A stretch of DNA of 54,407 bases from an uncultured Eudoraea sp. (GTDB lineage Bacteria > Bacteroidota > Bacteroidia > Flavobacteriales > Flavobacteriaceae). The notes beneath the pieces are model-generated. The model made no database searches, had not been told where the DNA came from, and worked only from the letters and a program-made list of their open reading frames with translations. Where the stretch lies: positions 70,453-124,859 of the forward strand of contig CAMYIE010000010.1 of the NCBI GenBank assembly GCA_947258405.1, written 5' to 3'. Made by a program: the position numbers and the translations under genes. Shown here piece after piece: positions 1 through 8,521 of the stretch; the stretch's first letter is position 1; the number at the start of each line of letters is the position of its first letter.

Positions 1-78
1 ATCGGCAAAAGAAAAGAGAGCACAGACAAAAAAACTTCCTTGAATGATGCTTTAAGGACTTATGATGTAGCGGTGTAA
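1..78 (+). CDS. C-terminal tail of a protein cut by the window start
   Basis: The first frame is open from base 1 to a TAA at 76-78. It encodes 25 residues of a lysine-rich, hydrophilic tail ending in TYDVAV. The rest of the gene lies outside the window, and nothing in the tail identifies the family. It points the same way as the glycosyltransferase that starts 97 nt downstream, so it may belong to the same surface-glycan locus. That is inferred from position only. Confidence 0.5.
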   Translation: MGKRKESTDKKTSLNDALRTYDVAV

Positions 79-175
79 GAAAGTAGGAATTTTATTATGG
101 AATACAATTTATTGATTTATTTTATGTTATAATTTAAACCCTAAAGACCAAACCTTACCAATTATTCAAACTGAT

Positions 176-970
176 ATGAGGAGTTCCGACCAAAAAATCA
201 CTGCACTCGTAATTACCTATAATGAAATAGGTTACGTAGAAAATTGTTTAAAATCTGTAGATTTTGCAGATGAGATTATTGTTGTGGATTCATATAGTAC
301 GGACGGAACTTTTGAATATCTGCAAAATCACCCTAAGGTTAAGGTCTTGCAGCATCCGTTTAAAAATTTCACACTTCAAAAATCATTTGCTCTTGAGCAA
401 GCCAGCCATGACTGGATCTTGTTCCTTGATGCGGATGAAGTAGTTCCACCGGTACTGCGTGATGAAATTATTGAAACAGTGACTAGCGATAAACCCCATG
501 TAGCTTACTGGTTCTACCGACAATTTATGTTTGGGGAACAGCCATTGCGTTTCAGCGGTTGGCAAACCGATAAAAACTATCGACTTTTTAGAAAGAGTAA
601 AGCTAAATTTTCCGATAAGAAAATAGTTCATGAAACTCTTGAGATAGATGGTTCATCGGGTATTCTGAAAGAAAAACTCGTGCATTACTGCTATAAGAAT
701 TATGAAGATTACAAGGCCAAAATGCTTAAATATGGCCGATTAAAAGCCAAAGAGGACTTCTTCAAGGAGAGAACTTTCAACTATGTTTTTTATATTTTTA
801 AACCATTCTGGAAGTTTTTCAACCACTACATCCTCAGGTTTGGATTCCTTGATGGTAAAAAAGGCGGGGTTATTTGCTATCTCAATGCTTTGGGGGTACT
901 CGAGCGCTATCGTGAGTTAAAGAAGCTCGAAACAAAAAACGAAATCGCTTACTATTTGGTGATGCCGTAA
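176..970 (+). CDS. Glycosyltransferase family 2, WaaE/KdtX-like
   Basis: This 264-residue protein has a GT-A fold of family GT2. LVITYNE lies at residues 11-17, IIVVDSYSTDGT follows, and the metal/nucleotide-binding DADE sits at 85-88. The layout and length resemble LPS-core glucosyltransferases of the WaaE/KdtX/LgtF group, which add a sugar to inner-core lipid A oligosaccharide at the cytoplasmic face of the inner membrane. The acceptor cannot be told from sequence. There is no signal peptide. The aromatic and basic C-terminal part (about residues 195-225) could attach to the membrane surface. It converges on the next glycosyltransferase, and the two coding ends overlap by 19 bp (952-970). 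GT2 membership is secure; the LPS-core role is inferred. Confidence 0.85.
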   Translation: MRSSDQKITALVITYNEIGYVENCLKSVDFADEIIVVDSYSTDGTFEYLQNHPKVKVLQHPFKNFTLQKSFALEQASHDWILFLDADEVVPPVLRDEIIETVTSDKPHVAYWFYRQFMFGEQPLRFSGWQTDKNYRLFRKSKAKFSDKKIVHETLEIDGSSGILKEKLVHYCYKNYEDYKAKMLKYGRLKAKEDFFKERTFNYVFYIFKPFWKFFNHYILRFGFLDGKKGGVICYLNALGVLERYRELKKLETKNEIAYYLVMP

Positions 971-1770
971 TAGGTCCAGACCATTTTTTCTCTTTTGGTT
1001 TCCTTCCTGATACTAAGATTTTTCTGAATGGATTCGGGGGTTTTATACCCACGTTTATGATCAAGGTGTACACAGACCGCACTATACCTTAATTGTTTAG
1101 ATTTTATACCAAAATTGAACAAGCGCTCACCCAATTCACGATCTTGTCCACCATACTGCATCCTTTCATCAAATCCATTGACATTGAGAATATCTTTCTT
1201 CCAACCGGAAGAGTTATGACCATTCCATGAAGCATTGGTTGGAGTAACCGTATTGAAGAATTTAGAAATTATTCCTCGGGAGGTAAGTTTATTATTTTTA
1301 AAAGTCTTCGGGATTCCTTTATCCTTAAGCCAGTTTATATTAAAGCAGTTTTGATTAGCGATATCATTCCTGGTTATCATTTTGGAGATGTTCATCGGCA
1401 GCATGTAATATCCCCCAGATATAAAAAATCCCTTTTCCTTATTGATATAATGAACTTCCACAAAATCTTCCCTGGGAATGCAATCGCCATCGGTCATGAT
1501 AACATAATCGGCATTGCAGGCGGTTACCGCTTTGTTGAGAATACGTGATTTTTGAAAACCATCGTCTTCCTGCCAGACATGCTCGATGTCATAAAAGACT
1601 TCCTCGCGCATTTTATCGAGCAACGCAGCCGTCCCTGGCCCTGATCCGTCGTCGGCAATTACAACTTCAAAATCCTTAAAAGTTTGGACATTGAAGCCCC
1701 ATAATACCTTCCGAAGCCACTCTTCCGAATTATAGGTACTGATAACGACCGATATTTTTGGTAAGTCCAT
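952..1770 (-). CDS. Glycosyltransferase family 2 with galactosyltransferase-type C-terminal part
   Basis: The 272-residue product begins with a GT2 domain: ISVVISTYNSEEWL near residue 6, IADDGSGPGT near 38, and the TDGDC metal-binding motif at 93-97. The later stretch NGFDERMQYGGQDRELGERL (about 198-217) matches the C-terminal module of GT7/galactosyltransferase-like enzymes, where the acidic residues bind the acceptor. The protein has no signal peptide or membrane segment, so it should work at the cytoplasmic face, probably on LPS or another surface polysaccharide. It is the only minus-strand gene in the first 7 kb and may have its own promoter in the 149-bp gap before the next gene. Its 3' end overlaps the preceding gene by 19 bp. 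Sugar specificity is unknown. Confidence 0.85.
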   Translation of the reverse strand: MDLPKISVVISTYNSEEWLRKVLWGFNVQTFKDFEVVIADDGSGPGTAALLDKMREEVFYDIEHVWQEDDGFQKSRILNKAVTACNADYVIMTDGDCIPREDFVEVHYINKEKGFFISGGYYMLPMNISKMITRNDIANQNCFNINWLKDKGIPKTFKNNKLTSRGIISKFFNTVTPTNASWNGHNSSGWKKDILNVNGFDERMQYGGQDRELGERLFNFGIKSKQLRYSAVCVHLDHKRGYKTPESIQKNLSIRKETKREKMVWTYYGITK

Positions 1771-1919
1771 TTTAAGAGCTGTGAATCTACAAAAATATAA
1801 AAGTCTTATGAACTATCTTTGTGCGACGCTGTTTTGCTTAGCACATTCCTCTGGAGCGATAATGTGGAAGTAGCTAAGATTGCCGTCATCGGTAAAGAAC
1901 CAAGTTGTGTAATTGCATT

Positions 1920-2756
1920 ATGAAAGTCGTCAAGGAACTACCTTTATACCTCCTCCATAGTCTTAAACTTTCGACCATCCCTAAATCGAGACTCGGTAAG
2001 CAGTCAAAAGAAACACTTCCCATAATAGTATCTCTGACCTCTATTGAATCGAGGCTGAAATCTCTACACCTGGTGATCCGAAGTTTACTTACACAAAGTC
2101 AATTACCTCAAAAGATCGTTCTTTGGCTTCATCAGGACCTTAAGGAAAAATTACCAGGAAGCCTTACCAAACTCGAATCGGATCTGTTTGAGATCTGCTA
2201 TACTCACCTTCGCAGTTCACATAAAAAACTAATTCATAGCCTGGAAAAATATCCAGAAAGTATAATAGTTACCTGTGATGATGATCTGATGTACCGCAAG
2301 AACTGGCTATCCCTTATATATGCAGCTTCACAGGATTTTCCCGGATATATTATTGGCAACGAAACCCTGCATGTCAACTATAGCAAGGAAGGGGAACCTC
2401 TTCCCTACAGGAAATGGAAATATCCTGAAAATGCATTGGAGAATGATAATGCCATAATCGCCATCGGAGCATGGGGCATTTTGTATCCTCCACATAGTCT
2501 GAACAAAAAAGTATTCGATACGAAACTTTTTATGGAACTGGCACCATTTAGCGACGATTTTTGGTTTAAAGCGATGGCGTTGCTAGAGCAGACAAAAACT
2601 AAACAGGCAAGCATAACACCAAAGGAACCCATTCCAATTGCGGGTACTCAAAAAATATCGCTGAAAAAAATGAATATCAAAGGAGTCAAGAACGATGTTC
2701 AATGGAAAACCCTGTCCGACTATTTCGATTTGTTAAAGTACATCGAACCGAGATGA
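1920..2756 (+). CDS. Glycosyltransferase-like protein, GT-A fold
   Basis: The 278-residue product has the features of a GT-A glycosyltransferase. An early strand reads LPIIVSLTSIESR, followed by a helix and IVLWLHQ. The strand ending in VTCDDDLMYRKNWL (about residues 117-130) carries a DDD motif suited to binding a divalent metal and nucleotide sugar. It resembles the uncharacterised GT2-like proteins found beside TupA-type genes. I chose ATG 1920 over the in-frame TTG at 1905 because it is the stronger codon and forms an ATGA overlap with a short upstream reading frame. The next gene (TupA-like) starts 79 nt downstream on the same strand, which supports a shared role in capsule or LPS synthesis. 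Specific activity is not known. Confidence 0.7.
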   Translation: MKVVKELPLYLLHSLKLSTIPKSRLGKQSKETLPIIVSLTSIESRLKSLHLVIRSLLTQSQLPQKIVLWLHQDLKEKLPGSLTKLESDLFEICYTHLRSSHKKLIHSLEKYPESIIVTCDDDLMYRKNWLSLIYAASQDFPGYIIGNETLHVNYSKEGEPLPYRKWKYPENALENDNAIIAIGAWGILYPPHSLNKKVFDTKLFMELAPFSDDFWFKAMALLEQTKTKQASITPKEPIPIAGTQKISLKKMNIKGVKNDVQWKTLSDYFDLLKYIEPR

Positions 2757-2835
2757 GTTTTAAATAGATTAGAAGTCCTGTATACCAGCGAAATAAATGA
2801 CCAGCTGAAACTTGAAACAACCGTAAATCCACTTG

Positions 2836-3726
2836 ATGAAAAAAATACTTTACGGCATACTGAAGAAAATGAAATTCCTGCCCACGGAATTTTATCTGAA
2901 AATCTATTTTGAGTACTATACCGGAAAAAAACTCAATCTGGAAAACCCGGTGGAGTTCAATGAAAAAATTCAATGGCTTAAGGCATTTTACCGGCCCGAA
3001 ATTCTGAGCCAATTGGTGGATAAATACGCTGTTCGGGAATTTGTTGAGGAAAGAGTAGGAAGCAAGTATCTCAATACCTTATATGAGGTCTATTACCGAG
3101 TACCTGATGTGGATTTCGACAAGCTCCCGGAAAAATTTGTGATAAAAGGGGCACATGGATACAACTTTAACCTGTTGGTCCCGGATAAGTCTGAAATGAA
3201 CAGGCTCAGGGCCAGATACCTGATGCGCAAATGGATGTCTAAAAACCAATATTATCGGGGAGGACTGGAATGGGCATATAAAAACGTGAGGCCAAAAATC
3301 ATCGCAGAAGAATTCCTCGTGGAAGAAGGCAAACCCTCTATCAGTGACTTTAAATACTTCTTTTTTAACGATGAACCGAAATTTATTCAGGTAGATCTGG
3401 ATCGCTCTGAGCACCATGTCAGATCTTATGTGGATATGAACTGGGAGCCCCTTGAATTTGAAACCATAGGCATCAGAAAACATAAGGGACCTATCGAGAT
3501 TCCTAAGAATCACGAAGAAATGACAGAGGTTGCCACAAAACTGGCACAGGGGTTTCCCTTTGTTCGGGTGGATTTGTACAATCTTCAGGGCCGGATTATT
3601 TTTGGTGAGCTAACATTTTACCCCACGGACGGGCGAATGGAATTCTATCCCGACCGTTTTAACGAGATTATTGGAAATTATCTTGAATTGCCGGAAATCC
3701 CTCCAGGGCAAAAATATATTAGTTGA
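2836..3726 (+). CDS. TupA-like ATP-grasp protein
   Basis: This 296-residue protein resembles the TupA-like ATP-grasp family (named after teichuronopeptide biosynthesis). Bacteroidota commonly carry it in polysaccharide loci. Visible landmarks are NPVEFNEKIQWLK near residue 36 and the strand FVIKGAHGYNFN, which fits the ATP-grasp nucleotide-binding lysine. The C-terminal stretch FPFVRVDLYNLQGRIIFGEL ends in an acidic residue typical of the Mg-ATP site. Family members are thought to ligate amino acids or similar groups onto polysaccharides, but few have been tested. ATG 2836 is preferred to the TTG just before it. The Sua5-type gene follows after 9 nt, so transcription probably runs on into it. 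Confidence 0.8.
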   Translation: MKKILYGILKKMKFLPTEFYLKIYFEYYTGKKLNLENPVEFNEKIQWLKAFYRPEILSQLVDKYAVREFVEERVGSKYLNTLYEVYYRVPDVDFDKLPEKFVIKGAHGYNFNLLVPDKSEMNRLRARYLMRKWMSKNQYYRGGLEWAYKNVRPKIIAEEFLVEEGKPSISDFKYFFFNDEPKFIQVDLDRSEHHVRSYVDMNWEPLEFETIGIRKHKGPIEIPKNHEEMTEVATKLAQGFPFVRVDLYNLQGRIIFGELTFYPTDGRMEFYPDRFNEIIGNYLELPEIPPGQKYIS

Positions 3727-3735
3727 TATCAGAAC

Positions 3736-4308
3736 ATGACCGAAAATATCCAAAAAGAAGTTGGCCGGGCCCTGGAGATACTTCGGGAAGGGGGCATAAT
3801 CCTTTATCCTACCGATACAGTTTGGGGTATTGGTTGTGATGCAACTGATCCGGATGCTGTTGAAAAGATCTACCAGTTAAAAAAAAGGTCGGAAACAAAA
3901 TCAATGATCTGCCTTGTATCTCGCGATGCCATGTTGGAAAGACATGTGGAAATGGTTCCTGAACTGGCTTATGACCTGATTGATGTCGCCGAAAAACCAT
4001 TGACCATTGTTTACGACAAGCCTAAACGTATTGCCGCGAATCTCATTGCGGAAGACAATACCCTGGCCATTCGCGTGGTCCGGAATGAGTTCTGCCAAAG
4101 ACTCATAGACCGACTTAAAAAACCCCTGGTCTCCACTTCAGCAAATCTGGCAGGTGAACCCACTCCCAGGTCATTTGGCGAAATAAAGGAACACATTTTT
4201 AAAGGTGTAGACTATGTGGTAAATTTGCAACGCAAGAATGTGAACACAACACCTTCCTCAATTATCAAGCTCAGTGAGGATGGTGCCGTAACTGTGATCC
4301 GAATGTAG
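3736..4308 (+). CDS. tsaC: L-threonylcarbamoyladenylate synthase (Sua5/YciO/YrdC)
   Basis: The 190-residue protein is a single YrdC domain. It condenses threonine, bicarbonate and ATP into threonylcarbamoyl-AMP, the first step of t6A formation at position 37 of ANN-decoding tRNAs. Supporting motifs are ILYPTDTVWGIGCDA near residue 22, the basic KRSETKSMICLV stretch near 55 and STSANLAGEPTPRS near 134. It has no C-terminal Sua5 domain, so it is the short TsaC type; the related YciO branch cannot be fully excluded. It lies 9 nt after the TupA-like gene and 4 nt before the CCA-adding enzyme. The two tRNA-maturation genes are therefore almost certainly co-transcribed. Confidence 0.9.
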   Translation: MTENIQKEVGRALEILREGGIILYPTDTVWGIGCDATDPDAVEKIYQLKKRSETKSMICLVSRDAMLERHVEMVPELAYDLIDVAEKPLTIVYDKPKRIAANLIAEDNTLAIRVVRNEFCQRLIDRLKKPLVSTSANLAGEPTPRSFGEIKEHIFKGVDYVVNLQRKNVNTTPSSIIKLSEDGAVTVIRM

Positions 4309-4312
4309 CATT

Positions 4313-5746
4313 ATGCGTAAGGACACCAAAGAAGCCATTAGTAATCCTGTTTTCACCAAAATCGTTGATTCTTCAAGGGATTTGGATCTGGAAACCTATG
4401 TGATTGGTGGTTTTGTACGTGATTTTCTCCTGGGGAATAAAGCTCCAAAAGATATAGATATAGTAACTGTTGGAAGTGGTATAGCTCTGGCACGTAAGGT
4501 AGCTGAAAAACTTAGCGGTAAACCGAGGGTACAGGTTTTTAAGAATTTCGGAACCGCAATGGTCCATTATCAGGACTTCGAGCTGGAATTCGTAGGTGCC
4601 CGCAAGGAGAGCTATCGCAAAGAAAGCAGGAAACCTACTGTGGAAAACGGGAGTCTGGAGGACGATCAGAAAAGGCGTGACTTTACCATCAACACTTTGG
4701 CCATATCTTTAAATAAGTCTACCTACGGACAGTTGCTCGACCCATTTCAAGGACTGCAAGATCTTCAGAAAGGGATTATCCGCACTCCATTGGATCCCGA
4801 AATCACTTATTCCGATGATCCTCTCAGGATGTTGCGCGCGATCCGGTTTGCTGCTCAATTGGATTTTGAGATTGAAATATCTTCTTTACAGGCTATCACC
4901 ACCCATAAAGAACGGATCAGAATCGTTTCCAGAGAACGCATCGTTGATGAACTTCACAAAATAATGCTGTGCAAAAAGCCGTCAACAGGCCTCCGACTCC
5001 TCCATAAAACCGAGTTAATGCCGTTGATCTTACCCGAACTCAGTGCACTGGAAGGTATTGAAGAAGTCGAAGGACAACGACATAAAGATAATTTCTGGCA
5101 TACGCTTGAAGTGGTCGATAACATTTCCCGTAATACCGATGACCTCTGGCTGAGATGGGCTGCATTATTACACGACATTGGTAAAGCGCCTACCAAAAAA
5201 TTCGATAAAAAGATCGGATGGACCTTCCATGCTCATGAGTTTGTAGGCTCCAAAATGGTTTATAAACTATTCAAAAGGTTGCGGATGCCCTTGAATGAAA
5301 AGATGAAATTCGTTCAGAAAATGGTTTTACTGAGTTCCAGGCCCGTTATCCTTTCAAAGGACTTTGTTACCGATTCTGCCGTACGACGGCTCATCTTCGA
5401 TGCCGGCGACCATATCGATGCGCTTATGACGCTGTGCGAAGCCGATATCACTACGAAAAATCCGGCAAGGCAGAAAAAATACCTCCGTAACTTTAAGTTG
5501 GTTCGTAAAAAAATCACCGAAGTAGAAGAACGGGATCGTATCAGAAATTTCCAACCCCCGATAAGTGGGGAACTCATAATGGCCACTTTCAATATCCCCC
5601 CTTCTAAGGAAATAGGTGTCATTAAAGACGCTATCAAAGAGGCTATTCTAGACGGGGAAATTCCGAATGAACATCAGCCAGCATATAAATTTATGCTAGA
5701 CCAGGGCAGAAAACTTGGACTTAAACCTATTAAAGATCAGGACTAA
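4313..5746 (+). CDS. cca: CCA tRNA nucleotidyltransferase with HD domain
   Basis: The 477-residue enzyme adds or repairs the 3' CCA of tRNAs. The class II nucleotidyltransferase head has GGFVRDFLLG (about 32-41), DID at 47-49 for the metal ions and RRDFTINTLA near 122. The tRNA-binding neck and body follow. Near residue 285 an HD phosphohydrolase motif (LLHDIGKAPTK) matches the C-terminal domain of long bacterial enzymes, which can show phosphatase or phosphodiesterase activity. Poly(A) polymerase is the main alternative in this superfamily. Full-length CCA enzymes with an HD domain are normal in Bacteroidota, and the upstream t6A gene favours tRNA maturation. It starts 4 nt after that gene. 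Confidence 0.9.
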   Translation: MRKDTKEAISNPVFTKIVDSSRDLDLETYVIGGFVRDFLLGNKAPKDIDIVTVGSGIALARKVAEKLSGKPRVQVFKNFGTAMVHYQDFELEFVGARKESYRKESRKPTVENGSLEDDQKRRDFTINTLAISLNKSTYGQLLDPFQGLQDLQKGIIRTPLDPEITYSDDPLRMLRAIRFAAQLDFEIEISSLQAITTHKERIRIVSRERIVDELHKIMLCKKPSTGLRLLHKTELMPLILPELSALEGIEEVEGQRHKDNFWHTLEVVDNISRNTDDLWLRWAALLHDIGKAPTKKFDKKIGWTFHAHEFVGSKMVYKLFKRLRMPLNEKMKFVQKMVLLSSRPVILSKDFVTDSAVRRLIFDAGDHIDALMTLCEADITTKNPARQKKYLRNFKLVRKKITEVEERDRIRNFQPPISGELIMATFNIPPSKEIGVIKDAIKEAILDGEIPNEHQPAYKFMLDQGRKLGLKPIKDQD

Positions 5747-5769
5747 TAATTATATAGTTAAAACGAGGG

Positions 5770-6810
5770 ATGAAGCAGGAAAAACCGATAAAATTTTACA
5801 GGAAAATGGCCAAAATTTCACTCGTATTGGTCTACCTGGTCATTATAGCCGGTGCAGTGGTTCGGATGACCGGAAGTGGAATGGGTTGTCCGGACTGGCC
5901 GAAATGTTTTGGATATTACATCCCTCCTACCGAACCAACAGAACTGGAGTGGCATCCGGCCAGGGAATATAAAAGAGGGCAGGTTATTATACTTGACGAA
6001 TCGCTTTGGGTAGCAAAATCAGATTTCAGTTCAGCAGATGAATATAACCCGCAGAACTGGGAGCAATATACACGCCATGATTATGCAACATTTAACGCCT
6101 TCCATACCTGGACAGAGTTTATAAACCGATTGCTGGGGGCCCTTGCCGGGCTTGGAGTCTTTATCATGGCCATCGCTTCGTTCAGTTACTGGCGCAAAAA
6201 GCGAATAATTACGGTTTTCTCCTGGATAGTTGTACTGGCCATGGGATTCCAGGGATGGCTTGGCGCCACCGTAGTGTACTCGGTGCTGGAACCCGTTAAG
6301 ATCACTCTTCATATGAGCATGGCATTGGTAATAGTAGCCATGTTATTGTATCTGATCTTCAAGGCCGATCAGAAAAAAAAGAGAAAGCCATTACATCCCA
6401 ACATCCCGATTCTTGTCTTCATTACTCTCTTTTTAAGCATCATCCAAATTGTAATGGGGACACAGGTCCGCCAATTTGTGGATGAGCAGGTAGAACTCAT
6501 TGGAGTGCATGCCAAAAACTTGTGGCTTGCTCAGGCCGAATGGAACTTCTACGTACATAGGTCCTTTTCGGTTGCAGTGCTTTTTACCAACATTTTTCTG
6601 GCCTACCTGATCTATAAAAATGGAATGGCTCGGCTAAGGATAAATTTAATCCTTGTAATCATCCTGGCGGAGATCCTCTCGGGTATGGCGATGTACTACA
6701 TCGATTTTCCCTTTGGCAGTCAGCCAATCCACCTGATACTCGCCGCTCTTTTATTCGGGTTACAGTTCTATTTACTGCTCGAATCGAGGGGTACAGTTAA
6801 ATCTTCGTAA
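5770..6810 (+). CDS. ctaA: Heme A synthase, COX15/CtaA family
   Basis: This 346-residue inner-membrane protein belongs to the COX15/CtaA family. The family oxidises the C8 methyl of heme O to a formyl group, giving heme A for aa3/caa3-type cytochrome oxidases. About eight hydrophobic segments are visible. The signature VVRMTGSGMGCPDWPKCFG follows the first membrane span. Heme-liganding histidines fit NAFHTWTEF, ITLHMSMAL, YVHRSFSV and IHLILAALL. The loop after the first span is long (about residues 55-110), apparently longer than in short Bacillus-type CtaA. No oxidase subunit or heme O synthase gene lies nearby. It follows cca by 23 nt and precedes the next gene by 27 nt. Confidence 0.88.
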   Translation: MKQEKPIKFYRKMAKISLVLVYLVIIAGAVVRMTGSGMGCPDWPKCFGYYIPPTEPTELEWHPAREYKRGQVIILDESLWVAKSDFSSADEYNPQNWEQYTRHDYATFNAFHTWTEFINRLLGALAGLGVFIMAIASFSYWRKKRIITVFSWIVVLAMGFQGWLGATVVYSVLEPVKITLHMSMALVIVAMLLYLIFKADQKKKRKPLHPNIPILVFITLFLSIIQIVMGTQVRQFVDEQVELIGVHAKNLWLAQAEWNFYVHRSFSVAVLFTNIFLAYLIYKNGMARLRINLILVIILAEILSGMAMYYIDFPFGSQPIHLILAALLFGLQFYLLLESRGTVKSS

Positions 6811-6819
6811 CTTTAACCC
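6807..6819 (+). promoter_or_regulatory. Possible -7 element, TAACTTTA type
   Basis: The 13-nt string GTAACTTTAACCC occurs here and again at 14856-14868, directly before uvrB. TAACTTTA fits the Bacteroidota -7 pattern TAnnTTTG except for the last base. It overlaps the stop codon of the heme A synthase and lies 18 nt before the next ATG. No TTTG is seen at the expected -33 position. Confidence 0.3.
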
Positions 6820-6837
6820 GTTGAAAAGCAGCTGCTG

Positions 6838-7332
6838 ATGATTTACAAAATCCGAATCATTCTTGACGCCGGGGAAGATATTTTCAGAGATATTGAGATT
6901 GAGGCCGAGAAGACACTTGAAGACTTTCATAATACGATTACTCAATCTTTTGGATTTATTGGAAATGAGATGGCTTCCTTCTATACCTGCGATGAACAGT
7001 GGAATCAAAAGGAGGAAATTGCTCTTTTCGATATGGAGGAATTTGGATCTCCCGCCCGACTTATGAATGCCACCATTCTGGGTGAGGTAATAAATGAGCA
7101 AGAGCCGAAACTGCTTTATATTTATGACTATATGAGCCTTTGGACCTTCTTTGTTGAACTGGCAGATATCGTAGCAAAGGAAGATGGCCGTTCCTACCCT
7201 AATGTTCTATTCAGTTTTGGTGAACTACCGGATTCACCCCCCGAAAAACGATTCGAAGCCGACCCGAATTTCGAAGTAGACGATCCGTCTGAAAGTTATG
7301 ATGACTATAATTTTGACGAGAATTGGAATTAG
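6838..7332 (+). CDS. pRiA4b ORF-3-like (IS1096 passenger TnpR-like) domain protein
   Basis: The 164-residue acidic protein matches the pattern of the plasmid pRiA4b ORF-3-like family. It begins with the strand IYKIRIILDAGEDIFRDIEI, then a ubiquitin-like helix (LEDFHNTITQSFGF), ASFYTCDEQW, and a later YDYMSLWTFFVEL segment. Databases also label this domain an IS1096 passenger protein, but no transposase, inverted repeat or other sign of a mobile element is visible here. It therefore looks like a resident chromosomal gene. The C-terminal 35 residues are mostly Asp, Glu, Pro and Tyr. The role is unknown. A TAACTTTA motif just upstream may give it its own promoter within the long plus-strand run. 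Confidence 0.75.
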   Translation: MIYKIRIILDAGEDIFRDIEIEAEKTLEDFHNTITQSFGFIGNEMASFYTCDEQWNQKEEIALFDMEEFGSPARLMNATILGEVINEQEPKLLYIYDYMSLWTFFVELADIVAKEDGRSYPNVLFSFGELPDSPPEKRFEADPNFEVDDPSESYDDYNFDENWN

Positions 7333-7347
7333 TTAAATAACTAATTA

Positions 7348-8430
7348 TCAGATTTTTATATTTTTATCTATGATCTGATTCATACTCACATCCTGGTAAT
7401 TACGCTTCACAAAATCCAGGGCCAGTTCCAGTATCTCACCCATATTCTTACTCCGCTTAAATTGCACATCTAATGTGAGTTCATAGATCTGCTTCCCGAG
7501 GGTCTCAATATTCTCAGGGAGAGAGATATCGTCTTCCTTACAGATCTCCACGAGCTGTTTAATCCGGTCGCCTGAGCTGATAATACGTTTGGCCACTATA
7601 GACCGTTCTTCGATCTTGTACTGGTCTACCGAATCGTTCTGAAGTTTCCCCTGTACCAGTGATACCATAGTATAATTTTCTTTAAAGAACTGTGGGCGGT
7701 AGACCTTGAGTTTACCTTCAAAACTCTGCTGGTCAAAATCGATAGCCCTTATCTTATAAACCACATGGTCAAAATCGTGCATGGGTACAATAACGTAATT
7801 GTAGGAACGCATATCGCCCAAAAGCCTGATCATACACCGTTCATTGAATTTTACAAATTCCTTTGCCAATTGTGCCTTTTCGGATTCCGTGCATTTGGGC
7901 AACATATCCTTTATAAAAACATCCCCTGGAATTCCTGCTATATGCTCCTCTATCAGCGTATCCTGACATACCAAAAAATTCAGATTATAGGGAGATAGCA
8001 TATGCTCAAGTTCCAGGCCATAGATCCGGGAGGCATCGGTTTTTTTTACGTAGAAATAGAGGAAGTTGTCGTTGAGTATATTCCTGACTTTTATCCTGAA
8101 TGGTCTTGAGTTTCCGAACGTACAAAAATCGACTGCATCGATATTCAGATACTGGAAAATACGTGATCCTCCGTCGGAATGTAATATAGAATAAACTTTT
8201 TTCAGGCTTAGGTCGATTTCCTGCCGCTCCGAATCGGAATAATAGACCCTGATCCACATCGTGTCCTCACCATCATCATCATAAACGACTACAGAACCTG
8301 CAAACCGAAGGAGATCATCATAAAAAATAGGGATTTCGATCTTCCGGTTGTATTGTTCTAGATAGACATCCAGTCTATCACTAACAGGATAGGCCGGCTT
8401 TTTCTTCGACATCAATCGCTCTTCTGACAT
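7348..8430 (-). CDS. Uncharacterised protein with aminoglycoside-phosphotransferase/kinase-like motifs
   Basis: I do not recognise a named family for this 360-residue cytosolic protein. Its motif order nevertheless follows the kinase-like fold. LYFYVKK (about 124-130) resembles the strand with the ATP-binding lysine, and a following helix has YGLELEHML. TLIEEHIAGIPGDVF (about 158-172) looks like the hinge. LGDMRSYNYVI (204-214) fits the Brenner motif HGDxxxxN with the first His replaced by Leu, and IDFD (230-233) fits the metal-binding DFG-like motif. Before residue 120 there is an extra beta-rich domain; after 260 there is a helical tail. A second in-frame ATG at codon 7 is a possible start. 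It is transcribed away from the ABC transporter, with 91 bp between them. Kinase activity is an inference. Confidence 0.6.
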   Translation of the reverse strand: MSEERLMSKKKPAYPVSDRLDVYLEQYNRKIEIPIFYDDLLRFAGSVVVYDDDGEDTMWIRVYYSDSERQEIDLSLKKVYSILHSDGGSRIFQYLNIDAVDFCTFGNSRPFRIKVRNILNDNFLYFYVKKTDASRIYGLELEHMLSPYNLNFLVCQDTLIEEHIAGIPGDVFIKDMLPKCTESEKAQLAKEFVKFNERCMIRLLGDMRSYNYVIVPMHDFDHVVYKIRAIDFDQQSFEGKLKVYRPQFFKENYTMVSLVQGKLQNDSVDQYKIEERSIVAKRIISSGDRIKQLVEICKEDDISLPENIETLGKQIYELTLDVQFKRSKNMGEILELALDFVKRNYQDVSMNQIIDKNIKI

Positions 8431-8521
8431 ATTCTAAGGCATAAATAATCCTATAGGCGTGTAACAAATTGGGTATTTCCTCGTCAAGTTACTATAAAGT
8501 ATAATAATTCAATCTTTCCCA

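Noticed and set aside
6838-7332. Possible mobile element because of the IS1096-passenger-type domain
   Set aside because: No transposase, terminal inverted repeats or target duplication is visible, and the gene lies in a compact run of housekeeping genes.
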